Notes: generated from the sequence alone by a model not told the origin. 64,000 bases of DNA from Reinekea marinisedimentorum (GCF_004341165.1 NZ_SLZR01000003.1:186001-250000); one strand, 5' to 3'; shown: positions 35,128-43,979, numbered from the stretch's first letter. Translations and numbers: made by a program.

Positions 35128-35362
35128 GTTAGCGCCTCCCGGTGTAATAGTTGTGCTGAATATACGGCGCTGCCGCCGGCTGCGAATGTTGTGGCTGCCA
35201 GGTGGCAATGCCGCGCCTCGTTACCCGCCAGTATAATCCAGGTTTGCTTGGTTAAGGCAAATGAACAACGTCTTTGCATGCAGCAATGCACGGAAATAAA
35301 GGAATGGGCAGGCTCGGCCCCACTGCAAAGGCCAACAGAAATGAGCAGTGCCTGAAGCAGGG

Positions 35363-35650
35363 TTATAGGTTTCGTATGCGGTTGGTTTTATCGAGCAGAA
35401 ACATAGGGATAAAAGCGCCGGTTTCGGAATCGAGTTCATGGATAAATGCGTATTCCAGTTCGTCATACCGGAACATAAACTCCTGATAGCCCTGAACATC
35501 TATGCTGAACACAAAATACTTACCTACCTGATACCGAAAGTAACCCTCCCATAAGTGAGACATGGTTTCGATTCGGTACTTTTGCATTTCAGTAAAAGGG
35601 TTATTAATTCGCCCTCTGGAATTTTGCTTTACCAGAACATTCACATTCAA
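35363..35650 (-). CDS. Short hypothetical protein
   Basis: A 95-residue protein, rich in aromatic residues (MSHLWEGYFRYQVGKYFVFS) and acidic C-terminal half. No known motif. The start has a weak GGGCAATTGA upstream. It lies alone between the DUF432-like gene and the tct operon terminator. It could be a real small cytoplasmic protein or a chance frame; composition favours real. Confidence 0.5.
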   Translation of the reverse strand: MNVNVLVKQNSRGRINNPFTEMQKYRIETMSHLWEGYFRYQVGKYFVFSIDVQGYQEFMFRYDELEYAFIHELDSETGAFIPMFLLDKTNRIRNL

Positions 35651-35736
35651 TTGCCCTATTCGCTGTATAAGTAAGTTTGAGTCAGAAACTCAGAAAAAGC
35701 GAACTGGAACCCGGTCTTTTAATAATGTTTACGGAT

Positions 35737-35764
35737 AAAAAAAACGGAGCGATGAATGCTCCGT
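35737..35764 (-). terminator. Intrinsic terminator of the tct operon
   Basis: On the minus strand ACGGAGC-ATTCATC-GCTCCGT is followed by eight T residues, 21 nt after the tctA stop. Confidence 0.92.
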
Positions 35765-35784
35765 CGGGTAGGTTTTAGCCAGTT

Positions 35785-37278
35785 TTACGGGTTTTCAGAC
35801 TCTGCCTGGCGAGCCTTCTTATGCCGCCTCATTGTAGAGTAAACAGAGAACACTGCTAACAGAATAAAGGCCAGCGCGATTGGGCGCTCATACAGGAACG
35901 ACCAGCTGCCTTCAAACATCAGTAAAGATTTACGTAGGTTCTGCTCGGCCATGGGGCCCAAAATAATAGCCAGAAGGATCGGCGAAGATGGTACATCCAT
36001 TTTTGATAACAGGAAGCCCAGCACCCCGAAACCAATGGCAATGCCGACATCGAACATTGAGTTGTTTATGGCATACGCACCAACAATCGACAGGAAAATA
36101 ATGATGGGAATCATCAGTATCTTCGGTACTTCGGTGATTTTGCAGAAGAAGCGAATACCCAGTAAGCCAACCAACAGCATGATGATGTTACCAACCAGCA
36201 TAGAGCTGAAAATGCCGTAAACAATCTCTGGATTTTGCGAGAACAACAGCGGCCCCGGTGTTAGGCCCTGAATAATAAGCGCACCCAGCAGCACCGCTGC
36301 AACGGCATCACCCGGCACACCCAGGGTTAACAGGGGTACCAGCGAACCACCGGTTACACCATTATTACCCGCCTCAGCGGCAGCCAGACCCTGAACAGAA
36401 CCCTGACCGAATTCGTCCGGGTTTTTCGCGACACGCTTGGCTTCGTTGTAGCAGACAAAGGCCGAAATATCGGCACCCGCGCCCGGTACAGAACCAATAG
36501 AGGTGCCCATGAGCGCACTCTTAAAGGCCGTTGGCAGCATGGTTTTTAAATCTTTGAGGCTGAGTAGCTTGTAATTGAATTCACTGTTCGCCTTGGCCTT
36601 CAGGAACAGATGCTCTAGCTGGGTCAGCGCTTCCGAAATAGCAAACAGGCCGATCAGTACCGGAATAACATTAATACCACTGTAGAGATCCATAATACCA
36701 AAGGTAAAACGCGGAACACTGGTCACCGGGTCTAAACCGACGGTAGAAACCAGCAGGCCGATGGTGCCGGCCAGCAGACCTTTAAGGATGTTTTTCGATG
36801 CAACACTGGCAATAATGGTTAAGCCAAAGAGGGCCAGTGCAAAATATTCCGGCGCATTAAAGCGCAGAGCAAACTTCGCCAGCATTGGCGCAATGGCAAT
36901 TAAAACGATTGTACTGGTTAAGCCACCAATAAAGGAGGCAACTGCTGAAATGCTCAGCGCTCTTGCTGCCTGGCCCTTCAGGGTCATTGAATAGCCATCG
37001 AGCACCGACGCCGCAGAAGCGGGCGTACCTGGGGTTTTCAGCAGGATGGCAGCAATTGAACCGCCGTAAATTCCGCCAATATACACACCAATCAGCATAA
37101 CCAGTGCCGCGGTAGGTTCCATACCAAAGGTAAACGGCAGCAGAATAGCCACACCCATGGTTGCGGTTAAGCCCGGCAAAGCACCAAGCACAACACCACC
37201 GACAACACCGAACAACAGAACCGGTAATACGGTTGGACTGAATGCGGTAGCAAGACCGCCAATTAAATACTCAAACAT
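35785..37278 (-). CDS. tctA: Tripartite tricarboxylate transporter large permease TctA
   Basis: A 497-residue protein with about 12 membrane segments. It has the TctA signatures LPGLTATMGVAILLPFTFGM, YGGSIAAILLKTPGTPASAA and GTSIGSVPGAGADISAFVCY. TctA is the transport channel that takes up citrate-like or other carboxylates with TctB and the periplasmic TctC. Last gene of the operon, 9 nt after tctB, followed by a strong terminator. Confidence 0.94.
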   Translation of the reverse strand: MFEYLIGGLATAFSPTVLPVLLFGVVGGVVLGALPGLTATMGVAILLPFTFGMEPTAALVMLIGVYIGGIYGGSIAAILLKTPGTPASAASVLDGYSMTLKGQAARALSISAVASFIGGLTSTIVLIAIAPMLAKFALRFNAPEYFALALFGLTIIASVASKNILKGLLAGTIGLLVSTVGLDPVTSVPRFTFGIMDLYSGINVIPVLIGLFAISEALTQLEHLFLKAKANSEFNYKLLSLKDLKTMLPTAFKSALMGTSIGSVPGAGADISAFVCYNEAKRVAKNPDEFGQGSVQGLAAAEAGNNGVTGGSLVPLLTLGVPGDAVAAVLLGALIIQGLTPGPLLFSQNPEIVYGIFSSMLVGNIIMLLVGLLGIRFFCKITEVPKILMIPIIIFLSIVGAYAINNSMFDVGIAIGFGVLGFLLSKMDVPSSPILLAIILGPMAEQNLRKSLLMFEGSWSFLYERPIALAFILLAVFSVYSTMRRHKKARQAESENP

Positions 37279-37286
37279 AGCGGCCT

Positions 37287-37736
37287 CTAGTAAAACATTC
37301 CTTCAGGTAATGAGATAAAAAATACTTTGGCGAACAGGTAGTAAATCGCAAATACGAACACCCAGGCGACAATGTAATACAGCGGCTTCTTTACTTTCAG
37401 GAAGACCAGATAGCCGGTAAAGCTGATTAGGCTTGCGATCAAATAACCAACGACAGAGATCAGTACCGCATACAACACCAGGAACACCAGGCCCAACAGA
37501 GACATTTTTGACACGATGGCCTTTGCTTCTGTCGTTTCAACCTTTTTCACGAAGTGCTGAACGATCAGGGCAATACAGATAGCGATTTGCCCCAGAATAA
37601 TCACCGTTGGGAAAAATTTGGCACCTACACTGGCATCCTGCGAGTACAGCGGCATTTGAAACTGAGGGATCAATGCCAATACAACGGCACTGAATGCGAT
37701 CAGAATGACAGGAAATATGACTTCTCTATTAAGCAT
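37287..37736 (-). CDS. tctB: Tripartite tricarboxylate transporter small permease TctB
   Basis: A 149-residue protein with four predicted membrane helices and the short charged loop typical of TctB. Sequence conservation in this subunit is low, so the call rests on size, topology and position between tctC and tctA. Confidence 0.88.
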   Translation of the reverse strand: MLNREVIFPVILIAFSAVVLALIPQFQMPLYSQDASVGAKFFPTVIILGQIAICIALIVQHFVKKVETTEAKAIVSKMSLLGLVFLVLYAVLISVVGYLIASLISFTGYLVFLKVKKPLYYIVAWVFVFAIYYLFAKVFFISLPEGMFY

Positions 37737-37809
37737 GGGAAATACCTTGAAAACATTTCTCGTACCTAAGCCGGCAGCATTGCGCAGCCGGCTTTCAATT
37801 CAGTACGAA

Positions 37810-38736
37810 TTACTTAACCAGTGCACCCAGTGCAGCGGTATCTTCTTTCACAAATGCAGTGAACTCTTCAGCGTTCATGTTGTGAATGGTCATAGCGCCT
37901 TTGGCCATGAAGTCTTTGAATTCCTGAGAAGCCATTGCTTCGTCGAAGGCTTTGCCCAGAATTTCAATGATTTCAGCCGGAGTGCCCTTAGGAGCACCAA
38001 TACCACGCCAGGTACCGGAAGTTACGTTAACGCCCTGTTCAACCAGTGTTGGAACGTCTGGAATTAAGGCAGTGCGCTCTTTAGACATAACACCCAGAGC
38101 CTTCAGCTGACCGGAACGCAGCTGAGAAATAGCCTCACCCGGAGTCACCATAGTTACAGCCGTGTGACCACCCAGTACCGCAGGGATAGCTTCAGAAGCG
38201 CCGTTGTAAGGAATCGCATTCAGTTTGATGCCCTGATCTTTTTCCAGAGTCATCAGGTAGAAGTTAGGTGCCGCAGTTGAAGCGAACTTAACTTTGCCCG
38301 GATTCGCTTTTGCATCAGCGATCAGATCATTGATGTTTTTGTATGGGCTGTCAGCAGAAACCAAAACGACAGCAGGGTCGAGGTTAACCAGACGGATCAG
38401 CTCAAAGTCATCAGCATCGTGCTGCATTAAGCCCATTTGTGGCAGAGATGCAATCTCACGAGTCACAACAGTCAGGGTGTAGCCATCCGGACGGGACTGA
38501 GCGCCGAAGCTCATACCTACTGCACCGGAACCACCCGTACGGTTCATTACTGTGATGTTCTTACCCAGAATATCTTTCGCACTGTTAGCAATGGTACGGC
38601 CAACAGCATCTGTACCGCCGCCGGCACCAAATGGCACGATCAACTTAATGTTTTTAGCAGGATAGTCAGCAGCAAAGGCGGATGCAGTTGCCAGAATACC
38701 TGCAGCTGCGATAACGGTTTTAAGTAGTTTTTTCAT
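37810..38736 (-). CDS. tctC: Tripartite tricarboxylate transporter substrate-binding protein TctC
   Basis: A 308-residue Bug-family periplasmic protein. Signal peptide MKKLLKTVIAAAGILATASA cleaved after AFA, then YPAKNIKLIVPFGAGGGTDA, the canonical start of TctC/Bug proteins, and a GDP/Asp-containing pocket region. It captures the carboxylate and delivers it to TctAB. The ligand cannot be told from sequence. Its mRNA position after the 157-aa gene and before tctB suggests high expression of the binding protein. Confidence 0.92.
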   Translation of the reverse strand: MKKLLKTVIAAAGILATASAFAADYPAKNIKLIVPFGAGGGTDAVGRTIANSAKDILGKNITVMNRTGGSGAVGMSFGAQSRPDGYTLTVVTREIASLPQMGLMQHDADDFELIRLVNLDPAVVLVSADSPYKNINDLIADAKANPGKVKFASTAAPNFYLMTLEKDQGIKLNAIPYNGASEAIPAVLGGHTAVTMVTPGEAISQLRSGQLKALGVMSKERTALIPDVPTLVEQGVNVTSGTWRGIGAPKGTPAEIIEILGKAFDEAMASQEFKDFMAKGAMTIHNMNAEEFTAFVKEDTAALGALVK

Positions 38737-38784
38737 TTATATAACCCTTTTTTTTACTTATTTAGGTTTCTAAGATTTGCAACT

Positions 38785-39258
38785 CTATTGTTTTCTGTAT
38801 CGTTGAGTAGGATTGTCTATTTTTTGAGTTTGATAGCTGTGCATTGTCAGCTGCTCAAATGCCAGAGCAATCCAACTACTGATCAGCATATCGAACCATT
38901 GTTCTACGCCACTGCAGGCGACAACAACATTCCCATAGACGAAGGAACCGTAAAACAACACATCGTCATCCCGTAGCGAGGTTGGATGCAGTGTTTGATG
39001 ATTAATGTTAGCTGAAGAATCACGCCATGCCTGAAAAGCTTTCTTTCTGGCCAGTTCATCAAAGGGCGCAGGCCACTCTTCATTTTTGATTGAGGTTTCA
39101 TAGAGGATGGCATCTTCAAAGCTGGACTCCCAGGGCTTCAGGCGTGGGTCCATGATGACAATGTGCAGCTCTTTTCGATTGGTTTGTTCAAACAGTTTTT
39201 CGATTGCAGGTTTCACAACCTCCACTGCTTCCATTGCCAATTGTTTTGAATCTTTCAT
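38785..39258 (-). CDS. Hypothetical protein heading the tct operon
   Basis: A 157-residue soluble protein, not firmly recognised. Segments HIVIMDPRLKPWESSFEDAI and GNVVVACSGVEQWFDMLIS, with an ARKKA helix between, recall the GlcG/HbpS fold (small-molecule or heme binding), but similarity is weak. It is 48 nt upstream of tctC and directly after the operator-flanked promoter, so it is expressed with the transporter and may help handle the imported compound. Confidence 0.7.
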   Translation of the reverse strand: MKDSKQLAMEAVEVVKPAIEKLFEQTNRKELHIVIMDPRLKPWESSFEDAILYETSIKNEEWPAPFDELARKKAFQAWRDSSANINHQTLHPTSLRDDDVLFYGSFVYGNVVVACSGVEQWFDMLISSWIALAFEQLTMHSYQTQKIDNPTQRYRKQ

Positions 39259-39424
39259 ACGTATCCTCTGTTATTTTGATGCCTGCACCGGTGATGCATA
39301 CAGCCCTCATCGACGGCAAATAGCACATTTCTGGAATTAACGACAAAGCGATAAATACGACCTGAAAACCATTTTTTGTTATTAAGCCGAACCGGCCTGT
39401 TTTAATTGGATAGTTTTCCTGTCT

Positions 39425-39440
39425 GTTTGGTTGACCAAAC
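39425..39440. promoter_or_regulatory. Downstream tct operator
   Basis: GTTTGGT-TG-ACCAAAC, exact 7-bp arms. TTGGT-N2-ACCAA is the form bound by FadR-type GntR regulators such as UxuR/ExuR. It lies about 23 nt past the -10, and its centre is 53 bp from that of the second site. Confidence 0.7.
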
Positions 39441-39462
39441 ACCTGCCTTTCATTTGTGGAAA

Positions 39463-39491
39463 ACTATAGCAGATGAAAATTGGTCGACCAA
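39463..39491 (-). promoter_or_regulatory. tct operon promoter
   Basis: On the minus strand TTGGTC (39491-39486), a 17-nt spacer and TATAGT (39468-39463). The -35 lies inside the upstream palindrome, so a bound repressor would block polymerase. Confidence 0.65.
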
Positions 39492-39492
39492 T
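39479..39492. promoter_or_regulatory. Upstream tct operator
   Basis: ATTGGTCGACCAAT is a perfect 14-bp palindrome of the same TTGGT-N2-ACCAA class as the site at 39425, and it covers the -35 element. Confidence 0.7.
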
Positions 39493-39616
39493 AGCTGAGA
39501 GGAAATAAATAGCGGCTTAACGTTTCTGCTGCCGCTTGTAAGGAGTCTGTAAGAGAGGCTTTAGCTTGCATGTTTCAGAGCATTGGCCTGGCGGCTACGG
39601 TACGCCAGCCGTGGCT

Positions 39617-40312
39617 TTAGAATATTCCTAAAGACTCTGCAGTGACCTGTAAATACAGCTCGTTCCAGACCAGGTCTTCGACCAATCGATCAACCAATAA
39701 ATTTGCGCTGGATTGACATTGATCATCTAAAAACATCTGCAGAGCAACCTTGCAGTTGTCTGAAAGGCTCTTACGAGTTTCCGCTATTTTCAGGTAATTT
39801 CGTGCACAACCTTCCAGTTCAGGCCAGCTGAGGCTGGCCAACCGGTGATTCAACTGCTTCAACCGCTCCATTTCTTTTCTGGCTTTTAAGCCCTGAAGTG
39901 CAGCTTCCAGCCCTGTTTCTATGGCTTCACTGAGGGTTTCGATACTGGAAAGCTCTTTAAATTCAACCAGTGTGGCGTGTGCCTGAGGTGTTAGGGTTAC
40001 ATTGACCGGCTTGGTCAGCATACGTTTATCGCGACGCCGACGCTTTTTAGCCGACAGCGACTTTCTCATGCGGCTACGATCCTGTTCGGTCAGCGAGTGA
40101 TCAAGTATAAGCTGCACCTTACGGAAGTCTTCTTTAGCGGGACGTTCAAGAGCGCGCCACTTGGCGATGCGCTCCTGCAAGCCATGAATACCGATTTCAT
40201 GGACCGGATGATCCGGCATTGCTATCCATTCAGTCCGCTGAGACTGGTAGTCCAGCCAGTCGAGGCAATCGTGCCAGTCTTTCGCATTTATTTGGTATCG
40301 TGGGCGCGCCAT
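39617..40312 (-). CDS. MatP-like ribbon-helix-helix protein
   Basis: A 231-residue protein. An N-terminal helical region (1-80) is followed by basic MRKSLSAKKRRRRDKRM, a beta strand KPVNVTLT at 101-108, and helix LSEAIETGLEAAL. This order resembles E. coli MatP (helical bundle, RARRKR-type linker, strand plus TLSETI helix), which organises the replication-terminus region by binding matS. The protein is longer than MatP (150 aa) with an extra C-terminal helical part. ATG at 40312 has AAGGA 6 nt upstream. Similarity is by pattern only; a plain RHH regulator is the alternative. Confidence 0.55.
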   Translation of the reverse strand: MARPRYQINAKDWHDCLDWLDYQSQRTEWIAMPDHPVHEIGIHGLQERIAKWRALERPAKEDFRKVQLILDHSLTEQDRSRMRKSLSAKKRRRRDKRMLTKPVNVTLTPQAHATLVEFKELSSIETLSEAIETGLEAALQGLKARKEMERLKQLNHRLASLSWPELEGCARNYLKIAETRKSLSDNCKVALQMFLDDQCQSSANLLVDRLVEDLVWNELYLQVTAESLGIF

Positions 40313-40377
40313 ATAGAGTCCTTGTTAGCATAAGGCCTAATATAACGCACAATATCGGCTACCGTGTAGTCGTTATG

Positions 40378-41046
40378 TCAAATTATGCCGTTTTCCAGAG
40401 CCTTTAAAACTGCACGGGTTCGGTCTCGGACACCCAGTTTGGAAAGGATATTAGAAACATGGTTTTTAATGGTGCCTTCAGATTTGAAGATCGCTCGGGA
40501 TATCTCTTTGTTCGAATAACCGCCAGCCATTAAACGCAGAATTTCGACCTCTCTGGCGGACAGTGGCTCCTGAACCGGGTCCTGCTCTACCTTGCTGATG
40601 CCCTGCTTTTGCAGTTCGGTAAAGCCCTTGATCACCCGCTCTGTAACCGCCGGCTGTATCATGGTTTCACCGCTGAACACCTTGTCGATTGATTCAACCA
40701 GAACGTCGAGCGATACGTCTTTCAGCAGAAAGCCTCTCGCACCGGAGCGAATGCCCTTCAGCACCAGTTCATGATCGTCGAAGGTGGTCAGAATAATGAC
40801 CGGAATTTGCAGACCCATGCGGGTCATCTGTTCAATTGCCGATATGCCGTCCATTTTCGGCATACGAATATCCATCAGAATTAAATCTGGCTTCAGCTCG
40901 GGAATCAGCTGCAGAGCCTCTTCACCATCGCCAGCCTCACCGATAATGCGAATGTGGTCGGTCAGGTTGAGAAGCGACTTAATGCCCTCTCTGACCAGAT
41001 TTTGATCATCAACCAGCATAATATTGATGCTTTGCTTGCTTGTCAT
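40378..41046 (-). CDS. NarL/LuxR-type response regulator
   Basis: A 222-residue protein: receiver domain 1-125 with acidic pocket VDDQN, phospho-acceptor Asp in LILMDIRMPKMDG, Thr/Lys switch residues (LTTFDD, LLKDV), then a LuxR helix-turn-helix at 160-220 (LSAREVEILRLMAGGYSNKE). Its ATG overlaps the sensor kinase stop in TAATG form, so translation is coupled. Signal and targets unknown. Confidence 0.92.
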   Translation of the reverse strand: MTSKQSINIMLVDDQNLVREGIKSLLNLTDHIRIIGEAGDGEEALQLIPELKPDLILMDIRMPKMDGISAIEQMTRMGLQIPVIILTTFDDHELVLKGIRSGARGFLLKDVSLDVLVESIDKVFSGETMIQPAVTERVIKGFTELQKQGISKVEQDPVQEPLSAREVEILRLMAGGYSNKEISRAIFKSEGTIKNHVSNILSKLGVRDRTRAVLKALENGII

Positions 41047-42218
41047 TAAGCGATAACCCCTGTTGCAGGTACAAATAGATTCATATTGAACCCGTTATTA
41101 ATAAAGAACTCCACGCTTCCACCCAGGCTTTCTATCCGTTCGCGCATGCCTTTCAGGCCGTTACCTTCGGCTATTTCAGTTTTGATCCGGCCATTATCAA
41201 AGACCTCAACGGTTATGCCATCGGAATTCTGATAGACACGGATGTCCATCTTAGTTGCATTGCTGTGCTTCAGCGTATTGGTGATGGCTTCCTGAACGCA
41301 ACGAAACAGCGTTTCTGCGGCCTTGCTGTTGCCAATCAACACATCATCACTGTATTGAAGTGAGATATTCAATGACGGCACCTGGGTGATCAATGCATCG
41401 AGAGCATCCTTCAGGTGCAGCGCAGCACTTTCACGCATTTGACTGACAGACTCGCGAACATCCTGCAGCAGGTGTTTGGCCAGCATATGGGCTTCAACGG
41501 CGCTTTCTTTGCAATCATCTTCTTTGCAGATGTAGGTTAAATACTGCAGCTTCAGAATAAGCGCCGTTAAATTGTGACCCAGGCCATCGTGTAAATCGCG
41601 GGAAATACGCAGCCGCTCACTCTGTTTGGTGGATTGTTCCAGCAGCTCCTGGGTTGCGACTAACTCCCTGTTAAGGGTCGAGATATGTTCCCGGGCGATA
41701 ATCTCCTGAATGACCCGTTGCGCCATACGGAAGGCAACCAGCTGAAAAGCTCCGCTCACGGCGGCTATCAGCATTGCATCTTCATAACCGCTTAACAGGT
41801 TCAGGCAGGTATCGAGCAAAATAAGGCCGAGTACGATAAAAATTGACGTAAGCCGGCTGAAACAAATGGGCGTTTGCGCAGCGATCGCAATAGTCAGCAG
41901 CGTATTGGCCGCAACACCGGGGTCGTTCAGGGTGCGCAGGAACAGCATGGTGATCAACTGACCAAAGTAACCCAGCTTGCGAATACGGTTGTCATACTGG
42001 TTAAAAATATGAACCCTTGTTTTATTGTAGGGATTGTCCCGTGTGGTGAGGTAGAAGCAAACAATAAACAGCAGCAGGCCGACCACAATTGAGATCAGCC
42101 TCAGGATGCCTTCCTGAGTATCGGTTGGATGGGCGCTCAAGGTTAAATAACACACAACTGACCAGGCGATATAACCCAGCATGCCCTCCAGTTTTTGAGC
42201 GAGGGAATTTTGATACAT
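41046..42218 (-). CDS. Sensor histidine kinase, NarX-like (HisKA_3)
   Basis: A 390-residue protein. About five to six membrane helices occupy residues 10-165, then a coiled linker, the HisKA_3 box RLRISRDLHDGLGHNLTALI with the phospho-accepting His, and a C-terminal ATPase domain with NTLKHSNATKMDI, FDNGRI and GNGLKGMRERIESLGGSVEF. It phosphorylates the adjacent NarL-type regulator. I use ATG at 42218; a GTG at 42239 is possible, and neither has a strong ribosome site. Confidence 0.88.
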   Translation of the reverse strand: MYQNSLAQKLEGMLGYIAWSVVCYLTLSAHPTDTQEGILRLISIVVGLLLFIVCFYLTTRDNPYNKTRVHIFNQYDNRIRKLGYFGQLITMLFLRTLNDPGVAANTLLTIAIAAQTPICFSRLTSIFIVLGLILLDTCLNLLSGYEDAMLIAAVSGAFQLVAFRMAQRVIQEIIAREHISTLNRELVATQELLEQSTKQSERLRISRDLHDGLGHNLTALILKLQYLTYICKEDDCKESAVEAHMLAKHLLQDVRESVSQMRESAALHLKDALDALITQVPSLNISLQYSDDVLIGNSKAAETLFRCVQEAITNTLKHSNATKMDIRVYQNSDGITVEVFDNGRIKTEIAEGNGLKGMRERIESLGGSVEFFINNGFNMNLFVPATGVIA

Positions 42219-42346
42219 CTCGATAGAGTTACATTTCACGAATAAACACCAATTTTATTTGTCATGCCTGCCCCTTTACAGTGGCTAAGGTCATGCCTGT
42301 ATATGGAATGTCAGGGCAATGTTATGAAATTTCGGCGGGCTGGTCT

Positions 42347-42472
42347 TTGGTAAAGTGCAATTTATATCGATTTAGGCTGTTTGGATTGATAATGGCGGGC
42401 AGTGCTGGGTTTGCGGCATGCAACAGCAACAGCTTTATGGATCAACTAGAAGTGAACAGGCGGGCCCAATAG
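42347..42472 (+). CDS. Possible 41-residue lipoprotein
   Basis: From a TTG at 42347 the frame reads a basic N-terminus (VKCNLYRFR), a hydrophobic stretch LFGLIMAGSAGFAA, then a Cys followed by NSNSFMDQLEV. This is the shape of a small lipoprotein, with a non-ideal lipobox (FAAC). There is no clear ribosome site. It is divergent from the sensor kinase gene. Could be chance. Confidence 0.3.
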   Translation: MVKCNLYRFRLFGLIMAGSAGFAACNSNSFMDQLEVNRRAQ

Positions 42473-42489
42473 TAAGCTAGAGCCCGCCT
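42458..42489. terminator. 8-bp GC-rich hairpin downstream of gor
   Basis: AGGCGGGC (42458-42465) and GCCCGCCT (42482-42489) enclose 16 nt, 12 nt past the gor stop. There is no strong T run on the minus strand; on the plus strand TTGATTCTTT follows. Confidence 0.55.
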
Positions 42490-42501
42490 TGATTCTTTAG
42501 G

Positions 42502-43875
42502 TTACGCCTTACGGCCAACAATACGGGAGACAGTACTCATGGTGACGAACTCTTCCGCAGCGGTTGGGTGAATGGCCACAGTATTGTCGAAATCTTCCTT
42601 AGTGGCGCCGGCCTGCATGGCTACGCCGATCCCCTGAATAATCTCACCGGCATCATTACCGGCCATATGGCAGCCAATAACCTTGCGTGTTTCGGCATCA
42701 ACCAGCATCTTCATTAACACCTTATGCGGGCTGCCCGAGAGTGTGTTTTTCATTGGACGGAATTTAGCCTCATAAACCTCTACCGCATCGTATTGTGCGG
42801 CGGCCTGCTCTTCAGTTAAGCCGACGGTACCGATGTTGGGCTGACAAAATACGGCCGTTGGGATCATTGAGTAATTAACCGGTTTCGGGTTCTCACCAAA
42901 CAGATTTTGAGCGACAAACATGCCTTCTTTAATGGCAACCGGCGTAAGCTGAGCACGGCCAATGACATCACCCACGGCATAGATATTCGGAATATTGGTC
43001 TGGTACTGGTCGTTAACATCGATGTTACCGTGATGGCTTAATTGCACACCTGCAGCGTCCAGGTTTAATGGGTCGACCAAGGCTTTGCGCCCTGTGGCAC
43101 AAATGATCTCGCCCACCGTCAGCGTTTCACCGTTGTTCAGTGTCGCCAGCAGGGAGCCGTCGTCCTGTTTATCGACCTGTTCAATTGTTGAGTGGTAATG
43201 GATGCGTACGCCGCTGGTTTGCAGCTCATCGGATACAAACGCCCGAACGCCGTTATCAAAACCACGCAGAATGGTTTCGCCGCGATAAACAATGTGGGTT
43301 TCGACACCCAGCCCGTTAAGGATGCCGGCAAACTCGACAGCGATATAACCGCCACCAACAACAATCATGCGCTCCGGCAGCTTATCCATGTAGAAGAATT
43401 CATTGGAAGTCAGGATATGTTCGTTGCCCGGAATCGCCGGCTTGAACGGCCAGCTGCCGGTAGCAATAAGAATATTGCGCGCGCTGATGGTTTGATCACC
43501 CACCTGAACCTCATGCGCAGATTTAAAGCAGGCATGCCCGTTAATGATTCTTACATGGTTGTTTTCCAGAATATTCCGGTAAATACCGTTCAGGCGCTCA
43601 ATTTCTGTGGTTTTATTATCGCGCAGAACAGCCCAGTCAAACCGAGGTTTTTCATCTACCGTGTAGCCATAACCTGCGGAATCTTTAAAACTTTGCGAGT
43701 ATTCAGAGGCATAAACGAACAGCTTTTTAGGAACACAGCCAACATTAACACAGGTGCCCCCCAAGTAACGTGATTCGACAACCGCAACTTTCGCACCGAG
43801 TTGAGCGGAGACTCTGGCAGCACGCACACCGCCAGACCCGGCACCAATAACCAAAAGGTCGTAATCAAAGTTCAT
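42502..43875 (-). CDS. gor: Glutathione-disulfide reductase
   Basis: A 457-residue flavoprotein. FAD-binding GAGSGGVRAAR, the redox disulfide GGTCVNVGCVPKK with Cys42 and Cys47, NAD(P)-binding VVGGGYIAVEFAG, FAD motif NIYAVGDVIG, and the C-terminal HPTAAEE with the catalytic His. It reduces oxidised glutathione with NADPH. The start has AAAGGAC upstream. Monocistronic. Confidence 0.95.
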   Translation of the reverse strand: MNFDYDLLVIGAGSGGVRAARVSAQLGAKVAVVESRYLGGTCVNVGCVPKKLFVYASEYSQSFKDSAGYGYTVDEKPRFDWAVLRDNKTTEIERLNGIYRNILENNHVRIINGHACFKSAHEVQVGDQTISARNILIATGSWPFKPAIPGNEHILTSNEFFYMDKLPERMIVVGGGYIAVEFAGILNGLGVETHIVYRGETILRGFDNGVRAFVSDELQTSGVRIHYHSTIEQVDKQDDGSLLATLNNGETLTVGEIICATGRKALVDPLNLDAAGVQLSHHGNIDVNDQYQTNIPNIYAVGDVIGRAQLTPVAIKEGMFVAQNLFGENPKPVNYSMIPTAVFCQPNIGTVGLTEEQAAAQYDAVEVYEAKFRPMKNTLSGSPHKVLMKMLVDAETRKVIGCHMAGNDAGEIIQGIGVAMQAGATKEDFDNTVAIHPTAAEEFVTMSTVSRIVGRKA

Positions 43876-43933
43876 TTACTGTCCTTTTCAATTTAATTTT
43901 TTGAACTGTTAATAGTTAACAGTGAGTTAGACA

Positions 43934-43956
43934 GCGCAACGGCAGGATGGTTGCGC
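43934..43956. terminator. 7-bp hairpin after the GNAT gene
   Basis: GCGCAAC-N9-GTTGCGC lies 24 nt beyond the GNAT stop on the minus strand, without a T run. Confidence 0.4.
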
Positions 43957-43979
43957 AAAAGATTATGGACATATTGGGG

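Larger units (their letters stand above)
39259..39616. other. tct operon control region
   Basis: This 358-bp gap has no gene. It contains the tct promoter between two TTGGT-N2-ACCAA palindromes, described separately. The part from 39493 to 39616 shows nothing further that I can support. Confidence 0.6.

Noticed and set aside
35128-35208. Upstream ATG for the MscS partner protein
   Set aside because: The GTG at 35127 has a near-consensus ribosome site and the 27 extra residues look non-coding.
42240-42346. Longer frame starting at 42281 for the small lipoprotein
   Set aside because: The added residues are not signal-like and contain an internal Cys and Trp; the TTG at 42347 gives a better lipoprotein shape, though none is certain.
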